Assembly (NCBI GenBank): GCA_009829735.1
Contig: CM020618.1
Location: 24,599,346 to 24,663,345, forward strand
DNA from: Pyropia yezoensis
Taxonomy: Eukaryota; Rhodophyta; Bangiophyceae; Bangiales; Bangiaceae
Length of the DNA: 64,000 nucleotides
Reading direction: 5' to 3'
Below are positions 1 to 12,734 of the stretch, in pieces (positions within the stretch are counted from its first letter, which is position 1; each line of letters begins with the position of its first letter). The position numbers were made by a program, and so were the translations under genes. The notes below the pieces were generated by a model that was given only the letters and a program-made list of their open reading frames with translations, was not told the DNA's origin and searched no databases.

Positions 1-3000
1 CCCTCCACCGGTTGAGACGAGTGTTCGTACAATCCGTCTTAAAGATGAACTGCAACGCGCGGTGGTCACAGCGGATGAGGAACTTCTCACCCTCTAGGTA
101 GTGACGAAGTGACGTCACCGCCCACACCACTGCGAGTCCTTCCAACTCGGTGACTCCGTAGTTCTTCTCGGCCGAGTTCAGCCCCTTGCTGAAGTATCCC
201 ACCGGCAAGTACTCCTTGTCCGGCTGCTGCTGAAGCAACACACAACCAAGTTGGTCGTAGCTAGCGTCCACATCCAGGATGTAGTGGCCTCCCAACCTGG
301 GAATAGCCAGGATAGGGGGCTTCAGCAGAAGGTCCAGAAGAGTCTCAAAGGATTCCTGCTCCACCCGACTTGGGGGAGGCAGGTTCTTCGGTAGCGTTGA
401 GCTCACTAGCTCATTCAATGGCTTCGCCACTTTGGCGAAGCCCTTGGTGAAACGTCGGTACACGTTACACATCCCGAGGAAGCTCCTCATCTGGGTCTGG
501 GTCCGGGGGTACTGAGCCTTACGGATGGCCCTCAATTTTTTCTCGTTGACACTGAGACGCCCCGGACGGACAACATGTCCCAAGTATTCCACCTCTTGAG
601 GGAAGAGGTGGCACTTACTCGCCTCTAGTGACACACCGGCGTCAGCAAGTAGCTTGAACACCTGGCCAAGATGGCCAATGTGTTCCTCCGGACCTCGGGA
701 GAAAACAATGATATCGTCTAGGTACACGAGACAGATCTGCCACCGTACTCCGGCCAGAATCATGTCCATAGCGCGCTGGAAAGTTGCCGGCGCGTTACAC
801 AGTCCAAACGGTAGTCGCTTGCATTGGTAGGTACCACAGTGAAAGGTAAAGGTAGTTTTATGCCTGTCCTCCGGGGCAATGGGAATTTGCCAGTACCCCG
901 CGTTACAGTCCAGGGTAGAGAACACGTTTGCCTCCCCCAGAGAGTCCAGACAGTCATCCATCCTAGGTAGGGGATAACTGTCCTTCACCGTGCTCTCGTT
1001 AAGCTTACGGTAGTCGATACAGAACCGTAGGGTCCCATCAACTTTGGGGACGATAACCACCGGACTCGCCCACTCGGCATTACTGGCCTCGATCACATCG
1101 AGGGCCTCCATGCGAGCAACTTGCTCCTTAACGAGGGCCCTTGAACGGGGTCCTCCCCTATACGGTTGTTGGCGTATAGGGGGTGCACCGGGCTTCAACT
1201 CGATCCGGTGTTGGGTGGCTCTCATGAGTCCCAATTGACCATCCCACAACCTGTGATATTGGTCCAAGAGGCGTTCAACTTGAACCCTCAACCTGGGTGG
1301 AACACCCTCCATGTTCACATGGGGCCGAGGAGAGGCGGCCGACTTGGCTTGATGCTTCTCCTTCCCGAGCTTCGGGCCGCTACTCGCGCCCGCGTTGAGG
1401 GTGACCGCTACTACCGGCCCCTCATGTTGGTCGATATAGCCGAACTTGGCTCCCGACTTGAAGTACTTGGGCGACGAGCTCAGGTTCATAACCTGGATCC
1501 TCCACGGGACTCCGGCTTTGGAATCCATCGTGCCAAGGGCAACATGCACTTGGTGCTTGCGAGCAAGACGGGGGTGGGGGTGCACCAATCCGTTCCCCGT
1601 ATAATCAGTTACAACGTCAACGTGCGCCACCGAGTTGGGGGGCAACGTGACTTTACGGGCTAAACGCAGGGTAGCAGTAAACCCTTCTCTCACAGAGCAA
1701 ACAGGCTTCGACTGTGAGACTGTCACAGGAGCCACAGACTTTCCCTTACCAAGGATGGGGATGGTTTCCCCATTCATCAACTTGACCCAGTACTCAGGGC
1801 CACAAATCAAAGGCACTTGAGTTACAACATAAGGGGTACCCAGAAGCAGGGGTACCTATATATTCTCAGCTACTCCGTAGGTCACGTCGACCTCATGGGT
1901 CCCCAACCTAGGTTGTAGGGTCACGGCACCAACGATGGGAAGTACCCCACCATTGACATCGATCAGATGGTCAGCTTTAGACTTCCAGCGTTGGAGCTTC
2001 ATCTCCTTTGGTAATAGCGACTTGCGTATCAAGGAGGCTCCTGACCCGGTATCAAGCACGATACGGGCACAACAGGCGCGGCCGGGGGCAGGTTGCACCC
2101 GTCCAGCCACCTGAAAGTTCTCACCCGTCAGCACCGCGATGACGCGACGTGGGTTTACGTTCCTGGGGAGTCCTACCCGAGGTGGGCGGACTCCCTTAGG
2201 TCGCCGCAGTATCTGGCACGGTTGGTTCGTCCTCTTGACCCACTTGGCCGAGGCTGCCGTTGTGAGCTTCGGACGACCAGCTCCAGCGGTCATTCGTTTC
2301 CCGCCGACTTAGCGTCCGAATCTGAGCACGAAGGGGAAGACGACGAGTCCGAGGACGACGTGTCCGCCCCCTCCGCTGAGGGTGTGGCGACCGCCACCAC
2401 CGGTCGAGACCCACCCTCGCGGCGTGAACGTACTTCGTTCGTAGCCGACTTCTTACTCTCATTCCTAACAAGTTGTTGGATGCGTTAACTCAACTTGGGG
2501 CAATCATATGCCCAGTGTCCATCGGAGTTGCAGTTCCAACACCGATTGTCAGTTCCCGGAGGGGTCTTCCCGACTGGGGAAGACGAAGAGATACCCTGGG
2601 AAGTTCCCACGGCAGCTACCACCCTTTCCTTGCGGATTCGGCGTGCCTCTCTCAACTCTCTGGCCTGGCGCGCCTCCTCACGTTCCTTGGCCAACTCGGC
2701 CTGACGCTCCTGGCGTTGTTCCTCCCGCAACTTGCGGTAGGCCTCACCTCTGCGGTAAGCGAACCTAGCCAACTCGGCCAGGGTCGCCCGGGCAGTGCTA
2801 TGCTCCCGGGTCTCCATCCGGACTGACCAATGGAGTCCCTCCACAAACCGACTCTTTACCACAGCTGGTGGATGAAGAAACCCACAAAGATTGTTGAGCT
2901 TACGAACTCGCTCCGCAAAGGACAACTCGTCCTCCGCCTCTTCCTGATGGGCTTGCGTAAACTCCTCAACTTGAGAAGCCAACGCCGCTTCATCAACCAT

Positions 3001-4235
3001 GGCTCTCAACAACCAGTTGACGAGCTTCAAATAGGACGTCACCTCACCAGCGCCTCCCCTTAAGGAGCTGGGCATGACGGACATAAGTTCTGTCCGCACG
3101 TCGCCCTTCGTGAACTCCTGTAGCATATAGAAAGCCATGCCTTCACTTATGGCATTGTCGTCACAGGCTTTTGTGAAACGACGTAGACACTCAAAGACAC
3201 GGAGGTCGGGAGTTCCATCCCACTCCGCTTTGTGCCCAAAAGAGTGAAGTGCATTCTTCTTGGCACGGCCCATGGCTCGGGCCTGGTCAGGACCATACGC
3301 CACCGACTTCTGTGGTGGGCGTAGGTCTCACAGTCAAAGATCCTCTGGTAGACCGGGTTGGCTACCTGGATCTTGGGCGGCACCTCACGTTGAGGGAACA
3401 GCCGCTGTGGCACTGGGGCAAGTTCACCCTCAGTGCTCATAGACTGGCGCGGCACGCTTGGTGTAGCCGCCGGCGTTTCCGGGGGGAACTCCCCCATGAA
3501 GGGCGTACGCCCCACCGAGTATGGTGTGGCTCCCTCGTTGGGAGTCACAGGTGTCGCCCCCTGTTCGGGGCGACCCGAGATAGGCGTAAGGGGGGATTCT
3601 CCCTGCGCCTGCGGGCTCGAAAGCCCCGATCCGGTCTGGACATTAAGGCCATCTGGCAAACTCGCCACAATCTAATTCAGAATAGTATTCGTCATCGTGA
3701 CCACCAGGTCCGGCAAAGTCTGCCGCAACACATTGGTCGCCTCCCGACGCACAGTTTCCGCGAGGAGTGGATTTTCGACTCCAGTTGAGTCTCGGTCCGC
3801 CTCCGGGAGTCCACCTGATGGGTAACCACGTTCCTCAGGGGTCTCAACCGGGGGCATGGGCGCGAGCCCATCGCCGACCAACGGAGGTCCGCCGTCCTCC
3901 GAAAGCCTAGTTGGCGACGGCTCCAAGCCAAAGTTGGTTCCAACCCGAGTGGAACCCGCGTGGACAGTCCTCACCCCTTGGGACGTTCCCGTTGAGTGTA
4001 CCACACGGTGGCCAGACTTCGGTCCACCCACATCAGAAGTGTCACCCGAGCGAACACCCGACTGAGTCGGGGTGGCCTGTTGCCCGCCCGCACTTCCAGT
4101 CCTGCTGGCTTGAGGGACCTCTAGTCCCTCTGCGACCCCAGGTAAACCCACCTGTGTCTCACCAGTATTCAAAGGCACTGAAGTACGTGCGTCACCCGTG
4201 TACTCCCCGGACGACGGGGGGTCCGAACTAGCCAT
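1..4235 (-). pseudogene. Degenerate gag-pol of the left retrotransposon
   Basis: gag starts at the ATG at 4235 and is Ser/Thr/Pro/Gly-rich at first. A capsid-like region follows at about 3300-2600, then an Arg/Glu-rich coiled stretch and a CCHC knuckle (CWNCNSDGHWAYDC) near 2500. The gag stop and a pol-frame ATG overlap as ATGA at 2290-2293. Protease carries the DTGS motif near 2050. Reverse transcriptase lies at about 1100-300 with the YLDD motif at 713-727, and an RNase H-like start (DASYDQLG) is near 270. Breaks are a TAG at 3672-3674 where the right copy has CAG, a one-base frameshift near 3310, a TAA just after the knuckle where the right copy has AAA, and a stop after the protease at 1856. 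This copy cannot make full-length proteins. Confidence 0.88.
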
Positions 4236-4338
4236 GTTGGCTGAAGATCCGTATGACACGGTCCAAGTCCACCGTTCCTCTGAGACAGAGGGCCCCCTAC
4301 ACCCGGGTGCACCCGGAGGTAAAGTTTACCTCTGTCCC

Positions 4339-4352
4339 CTGCTGCTCCACCA
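4339..4352 (-). other. Candidate tRNA primer-binding site
   Basis: Two bases inside the LTR end, the minus strand reads TGGTGGAGCAGCAG. The same sequence follows the LTR at 60977-60990. TGG is the complement of the tRNA CCA end, as expected for a primer-binding site. The matching tRNA was not identified. Confidence 0.55.
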
Positions 4353-4354
4353 AA

Positions 4355-4823
4355 TGTGGCAAAAACCACTTACACACACGGCACCCAAGTTGGGGCGGTG
4401 TACAAGGGCTGCCTCCCGTGTCGGGGGAACCGGAGGAAGTGCAAGTCGCACACACTCTATCCCTGTTGTGGGGCAATCCCCCCACTGACAAACAAGAAGA
4501 TGGTGTGTGGTCCAACAGTTTCTTGGTCGGGACGGGGACGCAGGGCCAAGCCCCGCTGTTCCTCCCCTTATCCCCCCAGGGTCCCCTCAGAATCTCGCCA
4601 CTCAGAATCTCCCACCCCAGCACCTGCCCACCGGGCCACACGAAAATTCAAGACGATAAATGCAGAAAACCCTCAAATTCGAGTTGGATTTACTACTAAG
4701 CTAACTATCCCAAACTTAGGGAATATGGACCCAAATGCAGGGGGAGGAACGGATCAGGCTAGTGGCCTGCCGCCCCTTGCATGGCACGTGTTGCCCCCCT
4801 ACCTGGGGGTCAATACTGCCACA
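4355..4823 (-). repeat. 5' LTR (469 bp) of the left retrotransposon
   Basis: The minus-strand sequence starts TGTGGCAGTA and ends TGCCACA, a 7-bp perfect terminal inverted repeat with canonical TG...CA ends. Its limits were set by comparison with 60506-60974, to which it is similar along its whole length. Both are 469 bp. Similarity stops abruptly at 4823, where transposase-like coding sequence starts. The flanking bases 4824-4828 (GAGAG) are one half of a possible 5-bp target-site duplication whose other half is outside the window. Confidence 0.88.
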
Positions 4824-6299
4824 GAGAGCACGGTAAAGGTTTGGCTCGGCATCGCCAATCAACGTCGTCCTGGTGGTACTGGCAGCTCAGTTGTCTTGGG
4901 GGTCTTCCCGTTCAAGAATGACAACTATGCCGCTCTCAATGAACTAAGTAACGCCTGGCTCCCGGATATTGAGGACCTGCGTGAAGCAGGGCTGCTCGTC
5001 GGTGGCGAGCCTCGCGCGGTGCGGGTCATCCTGACGGGCGACTACTCTTGGCTGACCAGCTGGTCGGGGCACTCGGGACCCAGCGGCCCATGGCCTTGTC
5101 TGTGGTGTACAGCAGTGGTGCAGCGGACGGCCACAAACGGGGAGATTTTGACAGACCACGGCTGTATCCAGGACGCCAGCCGCTCCGCGGGCCAGCCACG
5201 TGCGCTGTCTCACGCGGCGGACATGCGACGGCTGTACAGTGGTGGTGATAACGCCTCCCTGGTGCCCCCGCTGGCCCCGAGACGCCACCTCTCCATTGAG
5301 CGTCGCCCACTGATGCTGGTGGACTGTGCGGACATTGCGCCGCTGCCACTCCACCTTACACTGGGCATCACCGTATGGATGCTACAACTGGCGGTCGAGG
5401 CAGTGGTGTATGCCCATGGTGACGCGGCTGGGGAGGCGTTTTGCGTCCAGCTCGGCGACTTGCTACGCGCTGTCGCGGGGGTGTCCCCAGCTCCCTATTT
5501 TGGCGGGGCTTTTGAGGGCAAGGAGTGTCAGCGCATCGGCCGCAAGCTGTCGGCAATTTGTGACCTACTCGACGGGCACGCCTACGCGAGGCATGCGGCG
5601 GCGTTTCGGCATGCCTCCACCATGTGGCAGGACCTCCTGCCCACCCTCACCCGAGCGGCAGACGTCCCTGCCAATGAGATTGAGGCCTTCGCGCGGGGCG
5701 CGGCGGGTTTTGTGGACGCGCTCAAGAGCTCCTTTGAGTGGGTGCGGATTACACCCAAGCTGCATGTGCTGGCCTGCCACCCGCCGCAGTTTCTGCGACG
5801 ATTTCGGAGCCTCGGACGGTACAGCGAGCAACGCCTGGAGACGCTGCACGGGAGATTCAACCGCGATGCTGCGCTGTACCCGGCGGCCACCTTCCTGGGC
5901 AGCTGTCGTACGTTTGTGAAGCTGTCAGCCATTGGGGGGGTGGTCAGCGATGACGCATTCAACTACGGGGCCCGGCGCAAGCCCGCCGCGCCTGGGGCCA
6001 GGCAAGCAACCAAAACAGACGACCGGCTCTGCCGTGCCAGTAAGGAGAGTGCGGGCCTCATCATCTCATCCAGCGCCTGTCTGGACAAGGCCGCCGCTGA
6101 CATTGCGAAGTGGGTGGTCAATATTACCGCTGAGGCGGCGACAAGAATCAGGGCCTACCATAAGCGTATGGATGCTGGCACGGGGCAGCCGGGCTCTGGG
6201 TCCCCAGACGGCGAGGATGATGGCCTGCTGCCAGATATTGTGTCGAGGCAGGTAATGGAGCTGTTGGGTTGGAGCTTGCAAGATGAGGGAGCGTGGTGA
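4824..6299 (+). pseudogene. 3' part of a transposase-like gene cut by LTR insertion
   Basis: The frame is open from the LTR junction to a TGA at 6297-6299 (about 491 codons) and has no start of its own. Near the N-terminus there is a CLWC motif in a Gly/Ser-rich setting preceded by a GDY motif, followed by a helical region. Towards the C-terminus it has PKLHVLACHPPQFL and a nearby SEQRLETLHGRFN. A late SE...E..H block of this kind is typical of eukaryotic DNA-transposon proteins that I have seen annotated as uncharacterised. I cannot name the superfamily. Codon use is unlike the retrotransposon. The 5' part should lie on the other side of the retroelement, outside the window. Read literally, the open frame continues leftwards into the LTR, but that is accidental. 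Confidence 0.6.
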
Positions 6300-9200
6300 C
6301 CAGTAAATGAGAGCCGTTGGAGCGCGACACCGACAGTAAATTGTTTCCCGCTGTGGTCGGCGGTGCGTCCACGCCACAGGCCGCTACCAGTGGAGCCCAT
6401 CGCGTGAAGACATTTAAAGAGTGGCGCACCAAACTTTGACTGTTTTCTGTCGCGGCGGGCTTCCTCAACCACCCATGCGGGTGATTCGCCGTCACCTGGC
6501 GCCAATCCGCGTCTTCCAGGCATCTGATGGATGACAGCGCCCCGAGGACATGAAAAGGCACGATGAATTCTCTCTGAACCAATCAGCGGTCGAGAATGCC
6601 GTAAGACCGCGAAAGGGGGGTCTTAACTAAAGGTGTATCTCATACTATAAGGCGTGTGATAAAACGGCCGTGCACGTCGAACGAGTCATTGGCTGGCCTT
6701 CAAAAATCGCACACGCCTTCAGAAGGACTCTCCCGTACTTCCTACTCAAAAAAAACGATAGCGAGATCGCTTCAGAGCTCGCTGTACGGAGTCAAACAGA
6801 CGGGTGGTGAAGCGTACGGCCGATTTGCCTTGGAAACGTTGCGGATCAGAATCGGAATTCTAGACTTTTTCTAGACATTCACGATTTCTCGAGCTGTTGT
6901 ACAACGTAATGCAGAGAGAGCGGGCTACTTTGTGCAACAAGCGTCGAGGAGTGCGTCAGTGCGGTGCGCGGGCCTTGGCGGGGAGGGTAGGTTGCGGAGG
7001 GGAAGGGGAAAGGGACGGACTGTGGGCGGTGGCCGCCGGCGGGAGGGGCGCTGGGAGGCGCGGCGGCGCGCTGTCTGCGCCCGAGGGAGAAGGCTGCGAA
7101 CGTCTTGCCCTAGGAATGTGCTAGAAATTGTGACAGTGCGGGGGTACGCTGGTCATGAGGGGGTTTGTCTGCGCCATGCTCTGGCAGAGACAGGGAGAGC
7201 AGATTATGTCGTAGGCGGCGCTGGATGCCCGTAGGCCGCTGCACTGGTCGGCGGTTGACAGTGTGCATGTATAGGGGCGCTGCGGGCGCGTGTCACAATG
7301 GCACACGACCGTTCAGATTCATTCGCTCCGCTAAGATGTGAATCACGTCACCGCGATCGCCCCAACAGGAAGGTGCGGGCGCAGGCAGCCGTCGGTCCGC
7401 GCGGTGCGACGTATGAGGCGCGGCCAGCAACAGCTACTGGAAGCGCGCCGAGGAGGGACGCCAGCGCTGTGCGGCCGGAGAGGGCGCGCGCGGCGCGCGC
7501 GAGAGGGACAGTGCGCCCCGTTGCTGGGAGCGCGCTTCCGATACATGGAGAGTAGAAGAGAGACGGGAGGCAGCGGCGGGACGTGGGCATTAAGAAGACC
7601 AGGCTGGTCTTCCAGACCGGAGGGCATCGGGCGCCACCCGCGGATGGCTCGATTGCGGATCCAGCTTTGGCGAGCAGGATCATGGAAAAAAACAAAGGCG
7701 GGCAGTCAGTTTGGAAGTAGCCCGCAACAATGGCAACTTGTGAAAATCTGACTGCAAACGATCTGTGCTACGAACGGCGCTTCAGCCACAGGGGACCTCC
7801 GGTCCAGCAGATACGCACCTTTTTTCCATCCGGTCACTGGCCGCAGCCCTTTCGATGGTCTATTCCGCCATTTGGGCAACCATGCCACTTTCTATATCTG
7901 CCACACGGGACCTTGCCAGCCACAAACGTTCAGAGAAGCGGTCGAAAAAGTCACCCAGAAGATTTTGTACCCCCTGTGGTAGGAAGAGCATTCCACTGCA
8001 GAAGAAAACTCTATAGTCAGCTGTGAAGCTCTTGAGTTGCTCTTTCGTTTGGTGTGTGCAGCGCTGCTCGGGGACCCTGGCTTCATTGAGTTTTTCTCAA
8101 GCAAAGATGGGGGTTGCCCATCGGCCTTATTGTATGAGATACACCTTTAGGGGTGTGCGGGTGGGGGGGGGGGGGGCGGCAGGCACGCCCCTTTTGGCGC
8201 CGAGATCCGGCCACACACCCCGTGGCGGCGGGGGGACACGCGCGACCGCCGCGCGGGTTGGCCCTCCTCTCTTTTTTTTTTTTTCTCTCTCTATTTTTTT
8301 TTTCCGCCGGGAGCGCTTCCCTCGAGCGCGCCTCCCTGCTTGGGCGCGCGATTGACGATGGACTATGGACTGATGTCGGCAAGGGTGACGGCGACGGAAA
8401 ATAGCTGCGACAGCGACGGCGACTGGTGATGACGGCGGTGGCCGGGGGGGGGGCGGGGGGGGGCCGGGGGGGGGGGCGGACGAGGGGGGGGGTTGGTTTG
8501 CAGACGACACCATCCCTTTTTGACGGGTGGGAACGGTGTTGCTTCTTGGGCGCCCGCCGCTGGACGTGGCGGGTCGACGCTTCCCCCGCCTCCCACCCCC
8601 CCCCAACCCACCACCCGTCGCCATGGACCTTCCACTCTGCACGCCGCGCCCCGCCGTTGCAGGGCCGCGGCTGGGAGAGCGACCGTGGCAGGGGGTGCGG
8701 CTGATGCCGTGGCGCCCACGCCACTGCTGCTCCCGCCGCCCGCTATCCAGTATCGAGCGCGACAGCGAAAGGTGTGGGGGCACGCTTGTGGGGACGCGAC
8801 CGCCATCGGGAGGGACGTACACCCCTCTGGAGGTGTGGTGGGAGGGTTCCCCCCCTCCCTTCACCCCCTCTGCCAGGGCTGTCCCAGGGGAGCTGGTGGC
8901 GATCCCCCATGGGTTGCCTTTCCCCGCGGGCCGCCTCCAGGTGTGTGCGCGCCTGCTGGCTGGCGGTAGTCTGCGGCTCCCCTCCGTGGCGTCTTGGGAG
9001 GGCGGTGAGCGTGGGAACAGGCTGAGGGGCCCGGCCAGCAAAAAGGGCGCACGAGGCAGACCCCAACACCTGTGTTTTGGGCTGCCGTGGAAACGCCATG
9101 GTCGCCACACCACCTCCACGGAAGGCAACCATGACCTGTCTACACAAAGACGAACAGGTCAACTCTGCCCCTTATCCTTCCCCGGCCCCACTCCACCCCA

Positions 9201-9885
9201 GAGCAGACGGGGGACCATGAGTTGGGAGTGCCCTGCGCATCGACGTCCCTCACCTTCGCCGTGCCCTGGCACGACAAAATCACACCCACGATGATTTCAA
9301 GTGAGCCCTTAAGGATGTTAATTGATGACGATCGAAAGAATTCTTTCTTCATCTGCGATTTCACGGATTCTCACACGTGGCGTAAAGGTTTTGGCTGGCT
9401 CCCCTCCGTCATAGCGGTGATCCGCTCGGAAGTCGTGGTCTTTGCAGGTCTTCGCGCCACGGGCGGCAGGAGGGCGCGCGCGCACTACCTCGCTGGCCGC
9501 GCGGGAACGCTCGTACTGCGCACCATGCGGCGGCTGTGCGCCGTTGCTCTGGCGTCACAGCGAGGCGGGGCTCCCGCGTTACGGGGGTGGGTGGGGAGGG
9601 GGCTGAGGCGTGCGCCGTGTGTACCCGCTACTTCAGTCGGCAGCGCCGCCGCCGGCTGAGCACGCTCGCCTGCCGCGGTGTCGCCCTGACGCGGGAGCCT
9701 GTCCTCGTCTCTGTGGCACGCAGGCGTGCCCCTTATTGTGCACCTCCCTGTTTCTGACCTCTTGTGGCGCCCCCCACCCCCCCCCCTCCCCCCCCTCGCC
9801 CCACTCCCTCCATCCCACGTGACGGCGCTGAGGACAGGCCCCACCATCCTTGCCTCTGGCCCCGCTCTCCGCGGGTGCAGCAGCC
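6300..9885. other. Intergenic, no supported gene
   Basis: About 3.6 kb downstream of the transposase remnant. The first 600 bases are AT-richer and may still belong to that element. 6900-7560 is GC-rich, 7700-8100 is again lower in GC, and 8150-9250 is extremely G/C-rich with long homopolymers and a T-rich tract at about 8268-8302. Open frames occur on both strands but are Arg/Pro-rich compositional shadows with no recognisable domain. Confidence 0.5.
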
Positions 9886-12429
9886 ATGATGAACGGGGCG
9901 GCCACGCTCGCCTCCACCCCCCGCCCCCCACCCTGCCGCTGCTCCGGCTGCCGCACGGTGAGCCACCTGGCCGTCTGCACTGGTGACGGGTCGGCGCCGC
10001 GGCTGGGCACCCCGGCCAAGGTGCCCGCCGGGGGTGGGCCGTCTGGCAGCAGCGGCACCGCCGCTGCGCGGACCACCCCAGGCGCTGACTATGGCGGCGG
10101 TGGCGGCCCCTCGGCTGGGGCGCCCTCCCCTGGTGGTACTGGTTATGGGGGCGGTGGCGGCGGCGGCGGCGTCGGCGGCGGCGCCAACCGCCGCCCCAAC
10201 GTCAAGCCCTACCCCGGCGGTGTCCCCACGGACCTCCCCCCGTGGGTGCCCACCGGCCCGTCTACCCTCGACGTCAAGGGTGAAGGCATGGGCGACACCA
10301 AGGGCGGCATCATCAAGCGGCGGGTGTCCAAGCCGCCGGCGCTCCTGGCCGAGCCGGCGCCCCCCGCCGCGTACCCCTTCCCGTCGGCGACCATCACCAA
10401 GACCGTGTCCGTCACGCGCTTCACCACCAGCCGCAGCCTGGCCGTCAATGGGCGCGCCGCCCAGCTGGCCTCCAAGAACCCCTTCTCCGTGCGCGTCTAC
10501 TGCGTAGCCGCCGTGCCGCCGCAGACGACGGAAGCGGACGTGGCCCGCGGGCTGGCCCGCCCCGAGGACCTGACCCCGTCAGCGGGCCTCCCCGACGCGG
10601 TGCCGATGCCCGCCCGGCGGGCGTACGACCTCTTTTACGTGCCCCCCGCGGCGTGCCGGCGGGCGGCGGCGGAGCACAGCATCACCCCCGACGCGGGCTT
10701 TTACTTCACCCCCGAAAAGGGCGACGAGATTGAGGTGGAGGTGACCGTCACGGGCGGCGGCCTCGCTGCCCTCCGCCGCATGCGCGGCTCCCTCCCGCCC
10801 GGTGCCGCGCGGACAGCAAGGGTTACCGTGCAGGTCAGCGTCGACGGGGTGACGCTGGGCGAGTACGTTCCGCTTAATTGGGATTCGTGCTCCAAGCTGG
10901 TGGCGGGGCAGGTCGCCCGCTTCCGCGGCTACGCCCAGTGGGGGCCCGACGGCAGCCTGCTCGGCCACCAGCGGGTGCGCCTTGGCGCGACGATGCCCGT
11001 CCGCAAGGACGATGTGCCTGCGGGCACGGACGAGGCGGGCGTCGGCAAGATTACCGTCACCGCGGGCATGATCTGGGATGACCCGGTGGAGACGGAGAAG
11101 GAGGTGCTGTCGCCGGCGCGCAGCCGCCTCTATTTTGGCGGCAAGCCTGGCGGCGGCGGGGGCGGCAGCTCCCGCCGCCGCCGCCGCCGTCGGCGCCGGC
11201 CGGCGCCCAAGGCCGTTGACGGGGGCACGCTGCGGCTGGAGGAGAAGGCGGCTGTCAAGGACAAGTCCCTGTTTGCCACGCACGGGACGGTACTCGACGC
11301 GGCGGGGCGGCCGGTGGTGAAAAAGGCGCGCCTCGCCGACGGCTCTGCGGGCGGCACCGCCGCCGCCTCTGACCCCGACGATGACGACGACGTCGGCGGC
11401 TTGGACGACGATGACGCCTTCCACGACGACGACGACGACGACGGGGCCATGCTCGGGCTCTCTGAGCCGCCCACAACGATCATCCGGCCGGTCAAGCGGC
11501 GGCAAACGGGCTTCCCCGAAGCGGACGTGACGGTGCATACCGGGAGCCGTTTTGGTTTTTCCGCCACGGCTTTGCCGACGCCGCGGGCCGGCCGCTGGTC
11601 GTGTCCACCCGGGAGCACGCGGACAAGCTGGCGGCGGCCGCCAAGGCCAAGGCGGCGCGCGAAGCGGCGCGGGAGGCCGCCGCGTCGGGGCGGCTCGACG
11701 CGGAAACGGCCGCCGCGCTGGCGGCGGCCACCGCGGCGGTGGGGGAGGACGGGTACGACTCGGACTTGGAGGTGGTCGAGGCGGGTGACGCCGGCTACGC
11801 GCCCCCGTCACGGCCCCTGCCAGACCACCTGGTCAACTACGTGTCCGACGACTCGGATGGGGAGATGGGTGCGGACGACGACGCGGCGCAGCCGCCGCCA
11901 GGGCGGGGCGCTACCAGCGGCGGCGTGGCCGGCGGCAATGGCGGGCCCGCCGCGCAGCAGCCGCAGCCGCCGGCGGTGCCCCCGGCGGCGGCAGACGCGC
12001 CGGCGCCGACGGCGGTGGCCACCACTGCGGCGGCAACAGTGGCGACGGCAGCGACGGCGGCGACGGGGGAGGAGACGTCAGCGACGGGGAACCAGCCGCC
12101 GTCACCGGCCGCACCAATGGCACTGGCCGCGGCGGCAGCCGCACGGGCCGCCCCGACCACCGGCCCGCCGCCGGCAGTGGCCGCCCGCGCCGCCTCCCCC
12201 CCCCCGCCGCCATCGACGGCCGCCCCACCGGTGGCGCCCGTCGCGGCGCACGACCCGCCGGCGGCAGCGGCGGCGGCGGCGGCGGCGACGGAGCCCGCCG
12301 CTGCGGGGGTACAACAACCCCCGCCCCCCGCCGCGGCGGCGGCCACCGCGGCGGCAGCGACCGCCGCCGCCGTGGCCACCCCGGCCGCGCTGCGCACGCC
12401 GCCAGTGGGCACGCCCCGAGTGGCGGCGT

Positions 12430-12462
<33 letters not shown>

Positions 12463-12703
12463 CGCCAGCAACAGCGCCAACAGTGGCAGGCGCTCTGCCC
12501 CTGGCCGGCCGCGACGACGGCGTCGCGGCGGCCGCCGCTGCCGCCCCGCCATTGCCGCCGCCCCGCCCCGCCCCCGCCGCCGTCGCCGCCGCCCCGCGGG
12601 TGTCGACCGCCGCCATTGCGGCGGCGATCGCCGCCGCCGCCCCGCGCCTGCCGCCCGCCGCCACCGTCGCTGCCGCCGCCGCTGCCATTGCCGCTGCGAC
12701 CGC

Positions 12704-12734
<31 letters not shown>

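Larger units (their letters stand above)
1..4823 (-). mobile_element. Ty3/gypsy-type LTR retrotransposon, 5' part, truncated by window edge
   Basis: On the minus strand the order is 5' LTR (4823-4355), primer-binding site, gag with zinc knuckle, aspartic protease, reverse transcriptase and the start of RNase H, where the window begins. Integrase and the 3' LTR lie outside. The PR-RT-RH order is typical of Metaviridae, but integrase cannot be checked. The copy is decayed: gag has a nonsense codon at 3672-3674, a frameshift near 3310 and a second stop at the end of the zinc knuckle. A second copy of the family lies at 60506-64000 in the opposite orientation. The base after the LTR (4824) is in a transposase-like gene, so this element interrupts that gene. 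Confidence 0.9.

Noticed and set aside
4356..4823. Upstream extension of the transposase-like frame through the LTR
   Set aside because: The extension is LTR sequence, which recurs at 60506-60974. The open frame across the junction is accidental.
8127..9128. A 333-codon minus-strand frame
   Set aside because: Pro/Arg/Ser-rich with homopolymer runs, overlapped by an equally long plus-strand frame. No domain was recognised.
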